NCBI RefSeq assembly: GCF_001663775.1
Contig: NZ_KV467169.1
Span: 410,713 to 474,712 of the forward strand
From: Arthrobacter sp. B6
Lineage (GTDB): Bacteria; Actinomycetota; Actinomycetes; Actinomycetales; Micrococcaceae
Direction of reading: 5' to 3'
Length of the DNA stretch: 64,000 nt
Below the pieces are notes generated by a model, which saw nothing but the letters and a program-made list of their open reading frames with translations, had not been told where the DNA came from and did no database searches. Below are positions 35,388 through 44,590 of the stretch, piece after piece; the first letter of the stretch is position 1, and each line of letters begins with the position of its first letter. Made by a program: the position numbers and the translations under genes.

Positions 35388-35430
35388 GGTCCGAACCTAC
35401 CGCATCCGGACGCCGGGATACCATGACTGA

Positions 35431-36660
35431 ATGCATCCACCACGGGACCTTTTCACGCCCACTGCGCCTGCCCCGTGGCAGCGCGCGGCCCTCGGGGCCA
35501 ACTTGCTCGGACAGGACGGCGGACTGGGGGTCACGATTTTTGAAGAGATGACGACGCTGGCACTGCAGACCGGCGCTATCAACCTGGGCCAGGGGTTCCC
35601 GGATGAGGACGGCCCGGCGGAGATCGGGGCGGCAGCACAGGCAGCCATCGCCGCCGGAGCCAACCAGTATGCTCCGGGCAAGGGCATCCCGGAACTTCGT
35701 GAGGCGGTGGCGGCGCATCAGGAACGGTTCTATGGCCTGGTCCCGGACCCGCAGACCGAAATCATCATCACGACGGGAGCCACGGAAGGCATCGCCGCTT
35801 CGCTGCTCGCCCTGACCGGTCCCGGCGATGAGGTCCTTACGTTCGAGCCCTTTTATGACTCCTACGGCGCCATGATCGGGCTGACCGGAGCCACCCATGT
35901 CACCGCTCAACTGCTCGCCCCTGATTTCCTTCCCGATATGGCTGCCCTCGAATCCGCCTTTAGCAGCCGCACGAGGGTTGTGCTGCTCAACAATCCGCAC
36001 AATCCCACGGGTGCTGTCTTCCCGCGGGAGGTGCTCCAGCGCGTCGTCGACCTTGCGACGAGGCACAACTGCCTGATCATCACTGACGAGGTGTATGAGC
36101 ACCTTACGTTTGGCGCGCGCCACATTCCGGTGGCCACCCTGCCCGGGGCAGCGGAGCGAACCGTCACCATTTCCTCGGCCGGCAAGACTTTTTCTTTCAC
36201 TGGCTGGAAAATTGGCTGGTTGACCGGTCCAGAGCACCTGGTGGCCGCCATCCGTACTGTGAAGCAGTTTCTGACGTACAGTTCGGGCACGCCGTTCCAG
36301 GCAGCCATCGCCACGGCTCTCGCCCTCCCGGATGATTTCTACGCGGGAATCTCGGCCACGCTACGCCATAAGCGCGACATCCTCAGTGAAGGGCTCCGCG
36401 CGGCAGGGTTCGACGTCTTCACTCCGCAGGGCACCTACTTCGTGAACGTGGACACCGCGCCACTGGGCATCAATGACTCAGTGGAGCTTGCCCGTCGGCT
36501 TCCCGCACTCGTAGGAGTGGCCGCAATCCCTGTTCCGGTCTTCTGCCACCCCCACGGAGCCGAACGGACGCGCAGCCTGCTCCGGTTCGCGTTCTGCAAG
36601 AAAGTGGAAGTCCTCGAAGAGGCCGCCGGGCGGCTGGCCGGACTCCGCGGAAAGCTCTGA
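35431..36660 (+). CDS. dapC: Class I/II aminotransferase, probable N-succinyldiaminopimelate aminotransferase (DapC type)
   Basis: A PLP-dependent enzyme of 409 residues. The PLP lysine is K252 in SSAGKTFSFTGWKIGW, with D219 in ITDEVYEHL, N191 in NNPHNPTG and the C-terminal substrate Arg in LLRFAFCK. The motifs INLGQGFPDEDGP and VGVAAIPVPVFC match the actinobacterial Rv0858c-type DapC, which acts in lysine/meso-DAP synthesis. Kynurenine- or methionine-type aminotransferases of the same subfamily cannot be excluded from sequence. Its stop overlaps the start of the next gene (TGATG). Confidence 0.8.
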   Translation: MHPPRDLFTPTAPAPWQRAALGANLLGQDGGLGVTIFEEMTTLALQTGAINLGQGFPDEDGPAEIGAAAQAAIAAGANQYAPGKGIPELREAVAAHQERFYGLVPDPQTEIIITTGATEGIAASLLALTGPGDEVLTFEPFYDSYGAMIGLTGATHVTAQLLAPDFLPDMAALESAFSSRTRVVLLNNPHNPTGAVFPREVLQRVVDLATRHNCLIITDEVYEHLTFGARHIPVATLPGAAERTVTISSAGKTFSFTGWKIGWLTGPEHLVAAIRTVKQFLTYSSGTPFQAAIATALALPDDFYAGISATLRHKRDILSEGLRAAGFDVFTPQGTYFVNVDTAPLGINDSVELARRLPALVGVAAIPVPVFCHPHGAERTRSLLRFAFCKKVEVLEEAAGRLAGLRGKL

Positions 36661-37448
36661 TGCCGCCGGACGGCCGGCACACGGCAACCAGGTTCTTGCG
36701 TACCACGGGTCAACATGCCTCCATCGAGGCCGACCACCATATCGATGGCGCCTATATCCTGAGCATCGGCGGTGCCGAACAGTCCCACGTCAATGTGGCG
36801 CATCCAGAGGAAATCTTCTACGAGTACTTGCGCCGCATCGGTCACCTGGTGGACCTCGCAGCTCCGGAAGGGCAGCCGATCAGGGCGCTCCATCTTGGGG
36901 CCGGTGCCCTGACCCTGGCCCGCTACGTCCAGGCCACACGGCCAGGCTCCGTCCAGTACGCCGTTGAGCTGGAGCGGGAGCTGCTGGACTTTGTGCTTCA
37001 ACAGCTGCCCTTGCCCGACGGGACGGACCTGCGACCGGTGATCGGCGACGCCCGTGACTCCCTCGCCGCGCTGGATCCGGAACTGCAGTTCGACGTCGTG
37101 ATCCTGGACATTTTCTCTGGACCCGAAGCTCCTGCCCACATCGCCTGCACGGAGTTCTACCAGGAGGCCCGCGGCCGCCTCACAGCGAACGGGCTTCTGA
37201 TAGTGAACGTCGGGGATGAACCAGGACTCACCCTGGTGCGCAGCCAGGCCGCTGCGCTGCGCCGGGCAATGGAGGACGTCGCCGCCTTCGCGGAAGCCGG
37301 GATGTTCGCCGGGCGTTATCCAGGCAACATCATCCTCGCCGGAACACAGTTCCCGTGGCCCCCTGGATGGTCAGTGGAGCTGACGGCCCGGGGACCGCAC
37401 CCTGCCAGGGTGCTGGCAGGCGTTGACCTGGACAGCCTGGCAGGGTGA
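36660..37448 (+). CDS. Spermidine-synthase-like SAM-binding protein
   Basis: A 262-residue protein of the polyamine aminopropyltransferase fold. Motif I is IRALHLGAGALTLARY, followed by the acidic VELERELLDF, GDARDSLAAL and DVVILDIFSGPEAP. The spermidine-synthase active-site aspartates are only partly kept (a GGGDG-like glycine motif is replaced by LGAGALT), so polyamine synthesis is uncertain and a methyltransferase-like role is possible. The one-base overlap with the DapC-type gene implies co-translation. It ends 17 bases from convergent rsmD. Confidence 0.8.
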   Translation: MPPDGRHTATRFLRTTGQHASIEADHHIDGAYILSIGGAEQSHVNVAHPEEIFYEYLRRIGHLVDLAAPEGQPIRALHLGAGALTLARYVQATRPGSVQYAVELERELLDFVLQQLPLPDGTDLRPVIGDARDSLAALDPELQFDVVILDIFSGPEAPAHIACTEFYQEARGRLTANGLLIVNVGDEPGLTLVRSQAAALRRAMEDVAAFAEAGMFAGRYPGNIILAGTQFPWPPGWSVELTARGPHPARVLAGVDLDSLAG

Positions 37449-37465
37449 CTCTCAGCGCCGGAGTT

Positions 37466-38092
37466 TCAGTTACCGCCGGCGTCCGCGTGCTCGTCGGGAG
37501 CCTCATCGGTCTGTATCGCGTCCGGAACGGACGGCTCTGCAAACCAAAGCCGCGTCTCCCCGTACTTCTTCTCGGCAAAACGCTCCATGCCCTCCGGCCA
37601 TGCCGGTTCCGACGATCGCGACGACCGTTCGACCACCACCACGGCGCCCGGCGCCAGGTGGGGGTTGAGCTTGGCCAGCGCCGCCGACAGGGCTAATTCA
37701 TCGAGCGGATACGGCGGGTCCAGGAAGACCAGGTCCCAGTTGTCGTCGAGGGTGGCACGTTCGAGGAAGGACTCCACCTTGGAGCGGTGCACGGTGACCA
37801 CTTTGCGGCCCACGACGCCGTTGACCAGGTCTGCATTGCGCTGGCACACGCCGCTGGCCTTGGCGTCGGATTCGACGAGGTCAACGGATCCCGCACCCCT
37901 GCTGCCGCTCTCCACACCGAGCGACCCGGAGCCGGCGTAGAGGTCAAGGACCCGTGCGCCGGAGATGACGTCGAAGGCGTCCAACCGCGAAAACAGGGCT
38001 TCCTTCACCCGGTCCGTGGTGGGCCGCGTCAGTGATCCGGGCACACTGAGCAGGGGTGTGCCCCCGGCGGCCCCGGCAATGATCCGGCTCAT
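37466..38092 (-). CDS. rsmD: 16S rRNA (guanine-966-N2)-methyltransferase
   Basis: RsmD methylates G966 of 16S rRNA on the assembled 30S particle. The product (208 residues) starts MSRIIAGAAGGTPLLSVPG with the family N-terminal RxRPTTDRVKEALF-like segment (LTRPTTDRVKEALFSRL), motif I VLDLYAGSGSLGVES and catalytic DPPYPLD (about residue 130). A GTG three codons upstream is an alternative start. The C-terminal 20 residues (SVPDAIQTDEAPDEHADAGG) are an extension. It is 45 bases after recG. Confidence 0.93.
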   Translation of the reverse strand: MSRIIAGAAGGTPLLSVPGSLTRPTTDRVKEALFSRLDAFDVISGARVLDLYAGSGSLGVESGSRGAGSVDLVESDAKASGVCQRNADLVNGVVGRKVVTVHRSKVESFLERATLDDNWDLVFLDPPYPLDELALSAALAKLNPHLAPGAVVVVERSSRSSEPAWPEGMERFAEKKYGETRLWFAEPSVPDAIQTDEAPDEHADAGGN

Positions 38093-38137
38093 TTCCGGCA
38101 CCCCCCGCGCCGCGCCCTTTTGCCGGCTTGCGCCGCG

Positions 38138-40405
38138 TTATCCGCGTTCAAGGAACGCCTCCTTCTCGGGGTTAAGGTATTCGTCGATGGCTTCGGCCAG
38201 TTGGGGATGGTGCAGCAGCGATGGGTCCGAACCCACAATTTTTTGGGCGTCGTCACGTGCTCTGGCTATGACATCCTCATGCTCCAGCACCCTGAGGAGT
38301 TTCAGCGTGGACCGGCCGCCGGACTGCGAGGCGCCCAGGATGTCCCCTTCGCGCCGCAGCTTCAGGTCCTCCTGCGACAGCTCAAACCCATCGGTGGTGG
38401 AGGCCACGGCGTCCAGCCTGCGCCGGCTCGGATGGCCCGGCTCCAGGGTGGTCACGAGCAGACAGGTACCGGGAAAGCCGCCGCGGCCAACGCGCCCACG
38501 AAGCTGGTGGAGTTGGGAAATACCGAAACGGTCGGCGTCGAGGATGACCATGAGCGTCGCATTGTGGACATCGACGCCCACCTCGATCACCGTTGTGGAG
38601 ACTAGGAGCCTTGTCCGGTTGGCCGTGAATTCAGCCATGGCTGATGACTTTACAGAGGGGTCCTGGCGGCCGTGAAGGGGAGCCAACGGCACGCCGGCCA
38701 GTGCCGGCTCCTGCCGGAGATTCTCGACGACGGCTGTTACCGATGCGAGTTCTCGGGCCGGGCCATCCTCTTCCAGGTCCGCCGCGGTGGGTTCCGTTTC
38801 CCCGGGACTGAAGTCGCCGTCGTCGTCCGTTCCGATCTTTGGGCAAACGACGTAGACCTGGTGTCCGGCGTCGATCTCCTCCCGGGAACGGGACCAGATG
38901 CGGCCGGCCCAGCCAGGATTCTCGGCCAGGCCCACGACGTGCGTGGAGATGGGGGCCCTGCCCGCGGGCAGCTCATCAAGCACGGACGTTTCAAGGTCTC
39001 CGAAGACAGTCATTGCTACCGTCCGGGGAATGGGCGTGGCTGTCATGACCAGCAGATGCGGGGGCTTGTTTGCCTTCGACCGCAGGGCATCGCGCTGCTC
39101 GACGCCGAACCTGTGCTGCTCGTCCACCACGATCAGGCCAAGGTCGTAGAAGGACACATTGCCGCTGAGCAGGGCGTGGGTGCCGATCACGATTCCGGCT
39201 GTTCCGGAGGCGGCGTCCAGCAATGCCTGCTTGCGGGCCGCTGTGGGCATGGACCCGGTGAGGAGGGTTACCTGGACGGCGTCGTCGCCTAGTCCTCCAA
39301 GCAGCCCGTCCCGGGACAGGGGACCCAGGGTCCGCCTGATGGATTCGAAGTGCTGGGCGGCCAGGACTTCAGTGGGTGCCAGGAGGGCGGCCTGGCCCCC
39401 GGCGTCCACTACCTGCAGCATGGCCCGGAGCGCCACGACCGTTTTTCCCGAACCCACTTCGCCCTGCAGCAGCCGGTTCATGGGGCCGTCCTGGGCGAGC
39501 TCGGTGGACAGCGTCTTGCCGATGGCCGCCTGGCCGGCAGTCAGCGTGAACGGGAGTTGCCGGTCGAAGGCGGCCAACAGGCCGTCCGGTATGGGTCGCC
39601 GCGCGGTGGCCTCCTCGGCCGCCAGCTGCGCACGCCGCCTGGCCAGCGCTGATTGCAGGACCAACGCCTCCTGGTAGCGGAACCGGTCCCGTGCCCGCTG
39701 CCAGTCCGCCGTCGACTCCGGTGAGTGGATCAGCCGGTACGCATCAGCGACCGGCAGGAACTTTTCACGTGCCGCAACAGCTGGCGGAATCGGGTCCGGC
39801 AACGCGTCGAGGTCGGCTGTTTCGAGCAGCGCGGCGACAACCTTCTGGATGGCCCAGCTGGTGAGTTTGCCTGTAGCCGGGTACACCGGGATGGGCATCT
39901 GGGCGAGTGCCTCCGGATCCTTTCCCTGTGTGAAAGGATCCTCGTCCAGCAGGAGGAAGTCCGGGTTGGTGAGTCCCAGCAGCCCACCATAGCGTGTGAC
40001 CTTCCCGGAGAACAGGGCCCGCCGTCCCTGCAGGAGCTCCGCCTTGGCGCGGTAACCGTTGAAGAAACTGACTTTGAGCGTACCCGGGACTTTGCCGCGA
40101 TAGTCGCTGCCACCCACCATCCGGAGCCCCGGCGTCCCGTCGTCGTCCGAGATGACGACGTCGGTGATGGTGCCGCGGCGTGCCTTCATGGAACGGGTGC
40201 TGTTGGACACGACCCTGGCAATAAGGGTGACATCCTCATCCAGGGGGACCTCGCTGATGGGCGTCAGTTCACCCCGGTCCAGGTATCGGCGTGGAAAGTA
40301 ATTCAGCAGTGCGCCGACGGTGGTCAGGCCAAGGTGTTTTTGAATGACGCCGGCGGAACGCTTGCCGACCAATCGTTCCAGGCCCAGGTCGAGTTCAGAG
40401 CTCAT
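38138..40405 (-). CDS. recG: ATP-dependent DNA helicase RecG
   Basis: RecG reverses stalled forks and branch-migrates Holliday junctions. From ATG 40405 the product is 755 residues: the N-terminal wedge domain with an OB fold (about 60-190), helicase domain 1 with Walker A GEVGSGKTVVAL and DEQH box (VVDEQHRFGV), and helicase domain 2 with QLRGRVGRGG and TTVIEVGVDV. It overlaps the end of the DAK2 gene by 11 bases, so it is probably co-translated. A GTG two codons earlier is an alternative start. Confidence 0.96.
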   Translation of the reverse strand: MSSELDLGLERLVGKRSAGVIQKHLGLTTVGALLNYFPRRYLDRGELTPISEVPLDEDVTLIARVVSNSTRSMKARRGTITDVVISDDDGTPGLRMVGGSDYRGKVPGTLKVSFFNGYRAKAELLQGRRALFSGKVTRYGGLLGLTNPDFLLLDEDPFTQGKDPEALAQMPIPVYPATGKLTSWAIQKVVAALLETADLDALPDPIPPAVAAREKFLPVADAYRLIHSPESTADWQRARDRFRYQEALVLQSALARRRAQLAAEEATARRPIPDGLLAAFDRQLPFTLTAGQAAIGKTLSTELAQDGPMNRLLQGEVGSGKTVVALRAMLQVVDAGGQAALLAPTEVLAAQHFESIRRTLGPLSRDGLLGGLGDDAVQVTLLTGSMPTAARKQALLDAASGTAGIVIGTHALLSGNVSFYDLGLIVVDEQHRFGVEQRDALRSKANKPPHLLVMTATPIPRTVAMTVFGDLETSVLDELPAGRAPISTHVVGLAENPGWAGRIWSRSREEIDAGHQVYVVCPKIGTDDDGDFSPGETEPTAADLEEDGPARELASVTAVVENLRQEPALAGVPLAPLHGRQDPSVKSSAMAEFTANRTRLLVSTTVIEVGVDVHNATLMVILDADRFGISQLHQLRGRVGRGGFPGTCLLVTTLEPGHPSRRRLDAVASTTDGFELSQEDLKLRREGDILGASQSGGRSTLKLLRVLEHEDVIARARDDAQKIVGSDPSLLHHPQLAEAIDEYLNPEKEAFLERG

Positions 40406-41438
40406 GCCCACTGGAGTTCACCGGGTCGGCTTTGCTCTCGCGGGGCAGGGCGAGCTCACTGACCGTGATCTGTGTGGGTTCACCCAGGGAACGGATGAGC
40501 CGGACGGCAGGTTCGGCGTCCGGTACGTGGACGTGGACGCGCCAGCGGTAATTGCCGTCTGCCTCCGCCGCACTGCCCACTTGGCTCATGATGACGGATT
40601 CCCCGATCTCATCCAGGCGCTGCCGCAGGGTGGCGGCGTTAAGGGGGGACAGGCTGATGGTGCACATTACCTCAACACCGTCGTCGTCAGGCATGCTCGT
40701 GTGGATGTGCGGGTCCTGGACGTCGTAGCCGTGCAGCCCGTCGAGGAGCTCGCTTTGGAGTTCCTCCCCCAGGACGGCGGACCGGAGGCAGTCCAGAATG
40801 AGGAGCATGCCCACACCACCTGCGTCTACGACGTGCGCGGCCTGTAGGGCATCCAACTGGCCCTCCGTGCGGATGACCGCCGCCAAGGCACCTTCAACCG
40901 CGGCGTCCAGCGACAGGCCAAGGGCGTGGTTGCTGTCGTCGCCGTTTTGCCCGGCGTCCACCGCGGCGGCGGCACGGGCGGCAGCTTCCATGACGGAGAG
41001 CATAGTCCCGGGGACGGGGTCGCTCAACGCTGACCAAGCCCGGATCTGCGCCCTGTTGAGGGCGGCGGCGAGCAGGGTGGACGTCAGCCTGGTGTGACCG
41101 GCGAGCGGCTCTGCGGCAGCGCACAGGAAGACGGAAAAAAGTGTGCCCGAATTGCCCCTGGCCTGTTCCAGGGCGGCCTGTCCGGCGGCCGCCAGGACTG
41201 CCCCGACGTCCGTCTGGGCAGCATCCGGCTGGCGGGAGTCCACATTGGTGTTGGCATCGCCGTGGACCGCCTGGGCTGCGGCCCGGACGGTGAGGTACAG
41301 GTTAGTGCCGGTGTCGCCGTCTGCCACAGGGAAGATATTGATGGCGTTAAGGCGGTCGCTGTGGTTGCCCAGGGCAGTTTCGGCTTTGCCCAACCATCGC
41401 TTCATCGCTTGCGCGTTGGCGGCAACCTTAGTGTGCAA
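40395..41438 (-). CDS. DAK2-domain protein (FakA/DhaL-like)
   Basis: A 347-residue protein with an N-terminal DhaL/DAK2 domain (INIFPVADGDTGTNLYLT, about 33-50; ARGNSGTLFSVFL) as in fatty-acid kinase FakA, and a C-terminal part that is much shorter than the FakA of Firmicutes. The expected partner is a FakB fatty-acid binding protein, not seen here. The start is a TTG at 41438 overlapping the thiL stop by 11 bases; this start aligns with the N-terminal length of FakA, whereas the first ATG (41405) would cut 11 residues. Its position before recG is conserved across Gram-positives. Confidence 0.85.
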   Translation of the reverse strand: MHTKVAANAQAMKRWLGKAETALGNHSDRLNAINIFPVADGDTGTNLYLTVRAAAQAVHGDANTNVDSRQPDAAQTDVGAVLAAAGQAALEQARGNSGTLFSVFLCAAAEPLAGHTRLTSTLLAAALNRAQIRAWSALSDPVPGTMLSVMEAAARAAAAVDAGQNGDDSNHALGLSLDAAVEGALAAVIRTEGQLDALQAAHVVDAGGVGMLLILDCLRSAVLGEELQSELLDGLHGYDVQDPHIHTSMPDDDGVEVMCTISLSPLNAATLRQRLDEIGESVIMSQVGSAAEADGNYRWRVHVHVPDAEPAVRLIRSLGEPTQITVSELALPRESKADPVNSSGHEL

Positions 41439-42474
41439 AGTGATCCCATCCCCCGGTGTCCGCGGTGTGGCCCGCTATTTTGATGCCCGGGTTGTCGTTA
41501 TCTCCCAGGGCCTGTACTGAGCCTATCGCAGTGAATCCGGGAGGCAGCTGAACAGTGGGAGGGAATGTGGCCAGCAGGCCGTGGTCCTCTCCACCCGACA
41601 GTACCCAGTCCATGGGGTCTGTGCCGAGGAGGTCCGACGCCGGTTCCAGCCCTTCCTCCAAGTCCTTAAGCGCCTGCGGATCAAGGTCAAGGATGACCTT
41701 GCTGGCACGTGCGAGGCGGGTGCCGTCCCGGAGCAGCCCGTCGGAAATGTCCAGCATCGCCGTTGCCCCGCCGGACCGGGCCAGCGGACCGGCGGCGAGT
41801 GGAGGCAAGGGCCTGCACTGAAGGGTTACAAGGTTCCGCTGTTCCGCGGTCAGCGAGTCAATGCCTGTGTCCGATTCCAAAAGCGCGAGTCCGGCGGCCG
41901 CCCGTCCCACCGTTCCGGCAAGTGCCAGCACGTCCCCAGGGCTGGCACCCGCCCTCAGCACGGCCTTTCCACCGCTGAGGGTGCCGAGCACGGCGACGCT
42001 GACGGAAATTTCCCGGCCACGGCCGAGGTCGCCTCCGGCAACGGAACAGTCTTCGGCGCCCAGGTTCAGGATCCCGGCTGCCAGGCCATCTGCAAGGTCC
42101 TCCACCCAGCTGACCGGTGTCACGGCCGGAAGGGTGAGGCTGACCACCATGGACGTGGCTGTTGCCCCCATGGCATTGATGTCGCTGAGATTCTGGGCAG
42201 CGGCCTTCCAGCCCACGTCGAAGCCGGTGGTGCGGTACCCGTTGGGCCATTGAAGCCGGAAGTCCTGGTCCTGCACCTGGGTGTCGATGCTGATGACCGT
42301 CCTGCCATCCGGTGCCGCAACGATCGCGGCGTCGTCCCCCGGGCCCAGCAACGTGGCTGCGGCATGGCGGCTGTCCGACGCCAGGCGGGGAAAGATCCGT
42401 GCCAGCAACTCAGCTTCTGACAGGGTGGCGACGGCGAGGGGAGGCTCAGGAACGGTCAATAGTTTTTCACGCAC
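41428..42474 (-). CDS. thiL: Thiamine-monophosphate kinase
   Basis: ThiL phosphorylates thiamine monophosphate to TPP, the ligand of the thiC riboswitch. The 348-residue protein (GTG start) has the N-terminal GPGDDAAIVAAPDGRTVISIDT, the Mg-binding DVGWKAAAQNLSDINAMGA and the C-terminal GGEDHGLLATFP, in family order. It overlaps the DAK2 gene. In many actinobacteria rpmB lies between thiL and the DAK2 gene; it is absent here. The gap to the upstream membrane protein is 58 bases. Confidence 0.95.
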   Translation of the reverse strand: MREKLLTVPEPPLAVATLSEAELLARIFPRLASDSRHAAATLLGPGDDAAIVAAPDGRTVISIDTQVQDQDFRLQWPNGYRTTGFDVGWKAAAQNLSDINAMGATATSMVVSLTLPAVTPVSWVEDLADGLAAGILNLGAEDCSVAGGDLGRGREISVSVAVLGTLSGGKAVLRAGASPGDVLALAGTVGRAAAGLALLESDTGIDSLTAEQRNLVTLQCRPLPPLAAGPLARSGGATAMLDISDGLLRDGTRLARASKVILDLDPQALKDLEEGLEPASDLLGTDPMDWVLSGGEDHGLLATFPPTVQLPPGFTAIGSVQALGDNDNPGIKIAGHTADTGGWDHFAH

Positions 42475-42532
42475 CCCACTACGCTACAGCGAGGCACGGA
42501 CACCCGGGGCAGGGAATGGGGCTGCCTGGGAA

Positions 42533-43909
42533 TCAAGGCGACGTCAGTTCCCGGCAGGCGATCTCGACTTGGGCGAACTTCCACCCGGCAGGCGCCACTG
42601 GCACGCTCGCGCTTGCCGGGGGCGCATCAGCTTCGCAGGCTGCGCGGGCATCGGCAACGCCGGCAGCCCAGGAGGGACCCGCCTGGCGCGCGGTGGACGC
42701 CGGGAAGAAACTGACGAGGAGGAACGCGACGAACATCCCGGCGACCGCAAAGGAGGCCCTCCGGTTGAGATGGTTCTTTTCAAGGGCGGCCCCAACGGCC
42801 AGCGGCAGCAGAAGGAGGAGAAACATCGCCGGGGCGGCGGCGTAACGCATGTAGCCAAACCCGTTGGCCCAATCAGCTTCGGTGTACTGCGAGTAGCTGA
42901 ACATGATCCTGCTGCTCACCAGCACCGACGTCGCCCAACAGACAATCGAGGCTCCGACTGCGCCAACAGCAGCCACCTTCAGCCATCGGCTGCCGACGAT
43001 CAGGGTGTAAACAAGGAGTACAAGCACCAGGAGGCAGGGGATAAAGAGCGCCCAAGCACCATGAGCGATGATTGTCGAGGCCAGGACCCTGCTGTCAGCC
43101 TGCCAAGTTGAGCCGATGGGCAACAGGCCAAAGCCCAAAAGCACAGACATGGCGTCGACTGGGTGGTAGTTGACATCATCGCTGATTCGCGGCGAGACCA
43201 GCGTAGTCACAATCTGCAGGCCCAGGCCCAGCACCAAGCCGGCGGGGGCGGAAAAATTTCGCCGTCGGACCACAGCCCATAGCGCCAGGGGCAGGAACAT
43301 GCCCGTAATGATCTCGCTGGCGGCCACGGCCAGGACCGCAAGGAACTGAACCGTTCCTGCTGCACGCGATTTCGGACGATGGAGCAGCAGCCATGGCATG
43401 AGCCAGAGGAGGTACCAGTGAAGGTTCGCGGCGTTGCCCAGGACCTCTTTCGGCCCGACTGGAAGAAGGACCGGGATTGCCGCAATCATGAGCCTCGCTG
43501 GCAAGGGCTCTACAACCGAACGTGAAAGGTGGAAGGATGCCAGCCCAATGACCGCCACCGCGAGGCAGCTCAGGAATGAGATGGCCACAGCGTAACCCTG
43601 GACGGGTACGACCGCATGGGCAAGGCTCACCAGCGTCCTGGGAATGATGTGAAGGTATCCGTCGTACGGCAAGAAGATGCTCTGCAGGTGCCCATGCCTC
43701 AGCACGTCACGGAGGAAAATTCCACCGTCCTCCGCCCAGACCGTCTGCTGAGCCATGGTGGGAAGGCGCGCCCAGGTCAGCATTCCGAGGGAAGCCCCCA
43801 AAACAGCCCACAACAGTATCCTGAGACCGCTGGTGGGCCATGGTTTCGGTGTTTGCCCTTCACGGGGCGCCAATCTGCGGGGAACGCCGGCGGCAATAGC
43901 ATTTGTCAT
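42533..43909 (-). CDS. Polytopic membrane protein, possible GT-C type glycosyltransferase
   Basis: A 458-residue protein with about ten or more membrane segments. After the first segment comes TVWAEDGGIFLRDVLRHG followed by a segment containing YDGYLHIIPRTLV; an acidic pair just after the first helix is the usual catalytic position of GT-C lipid-linked glycosyltransferases, which is the only functional hint. Further regions have no motif I recognise. The C-terminal 40 residues are Ala/Pro-rich and outside the membrane. No cell-envelope glycan genes are adjacent, so function is open. It diverges from the DUF3515 gene. Confidence 0.65.
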   Translation of the reverse strand: MTNAIAAGVPRRLAPREGQTPKPWPTSGLRILLWAVLGASLGMLTWARLPTMAQQTVWAEDGGIFLRDVLRHGHLQSIFLPYDGYLHIIPRTLVSLAHAVVPVQGYAVAISFLSCLAVAVIGLASFHLSRSVVEPLPARLMIAAIPVLLPVGPKEVLGNAANLHWYLLWLMPWLLLHRPKSRAAGTVQFLAVLAVAASEIITGMFLPLALWAVVRRRNFSAPAGLVLGLGLQIVTTLVSPRISDDVNYHPVDAMSVLLGFGLLPIGSTWQADSRVLASTIIAHGAWALFIPCLLVLVLLVYTLIVGSRWLKVAAVGAVGASIVCWATSVLVSSRIMFSYSQYTEADWANGFGYMRYAAAPAMFLLLLLPLAVGAALEKNHLNRRASFAVAGMFVAFLLVSFFPASTARQAGPSWAAGVADARAACEADAPPASASVPVAPAGWKFAQVEIACRELTSP

Positions 43910-44064
43910 TTGGACACAAGCTTATCGCCCGGAAAATCGACCGAGTCACTTGGGCACACCAGGCAGCAGCCTTCCCAGGTCTCGGTCCAGCCGGTACCCA
44001 GAGCCGGAGCAGGGGGCAGCGGCGTCAACTGGCGCCCCTGCCGCTAAACCGAGATGATGGGGAC

Positions 44065-44589
44065 ATGCTCCCCGCTCCCCCGTACGCGCTACCCATGCCC
44101 GCGCGATGGGCCAAGGTCCTTGGCGCATTCGCCATCTTGAGTGCTTCCCTCGCGTTGACCGCGTGTTCGCCTGTGGTCGACGTCACTGCGGCACAGGATG
44201 CGGCCAACCCCGCCTGTGCGCCCATGATGGTGGCCCTCCCCGATGCCATTGGGGATGCCGGCCTGCGGAAAACCAACAGCCAGGCGACCGCTGCGTGGGG
44301 CGACCCCTCCCAGGTGATCCTGCGCTGCGGAGTCAATGTTCCGGGGCCTACAACTGACCGGTGTGTCAGCGTCAACGGCGTCGACTGGGTCATCAAGGAG
44401 GGGGACACCGCCTGGACGCTGACTACGTTTGGCCGGGAACCGGCGACCGAGATCCTCCTGACGAAGGATCAGGAGACTGTCAGCTCCGCAACAGTCCTCG
44501 CTGACCTGTCGGCTGCCGCCGCAAAGATCCCCGCTGCCCGGGACTGTGTGGGCCAGGAAGAGCTGCAGAACCTGCCGGCCAACGGTTAG
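44065..44589 (+). CDS. DUF3515 family lipoprotein
   Basis: A 174-residue secreted lipoprotein of the actinobacterial DUF3515 family. A signal peptide (about 14-33) ends in the lipobox LTAC with C34 as the lipid-attached residue; three further Cys (in NPACAPMM, ILRCGVN, TDRCVSVN) plus one near the end (ARDCVGQ) probably form disulfides. The frame is open for 54 codons upstream, but the ATG at 44065 gives a proper signal peptide and has GGGG upstream. Function is unknown; its place next to ddl and thiL is conserved. The tandem repeat block starts right after its stop. Confidence 0.88.
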   Translation: MLPAPPYALPMPARWAKVLGAFAILSASLALTACSPVVDVTAAQDAANPACAPMMVALPDAIGDAGLRKTNSQATAAWGDPSQVILRCGVNVPGPTTDRCVSVNGVDWVIKEGDTAWTLTTFGREPATEILLTKDQETVSSATVLADLSAAAAKIPAARDCVGQEELQNLPANG

Positions 44590-44590
44590 G

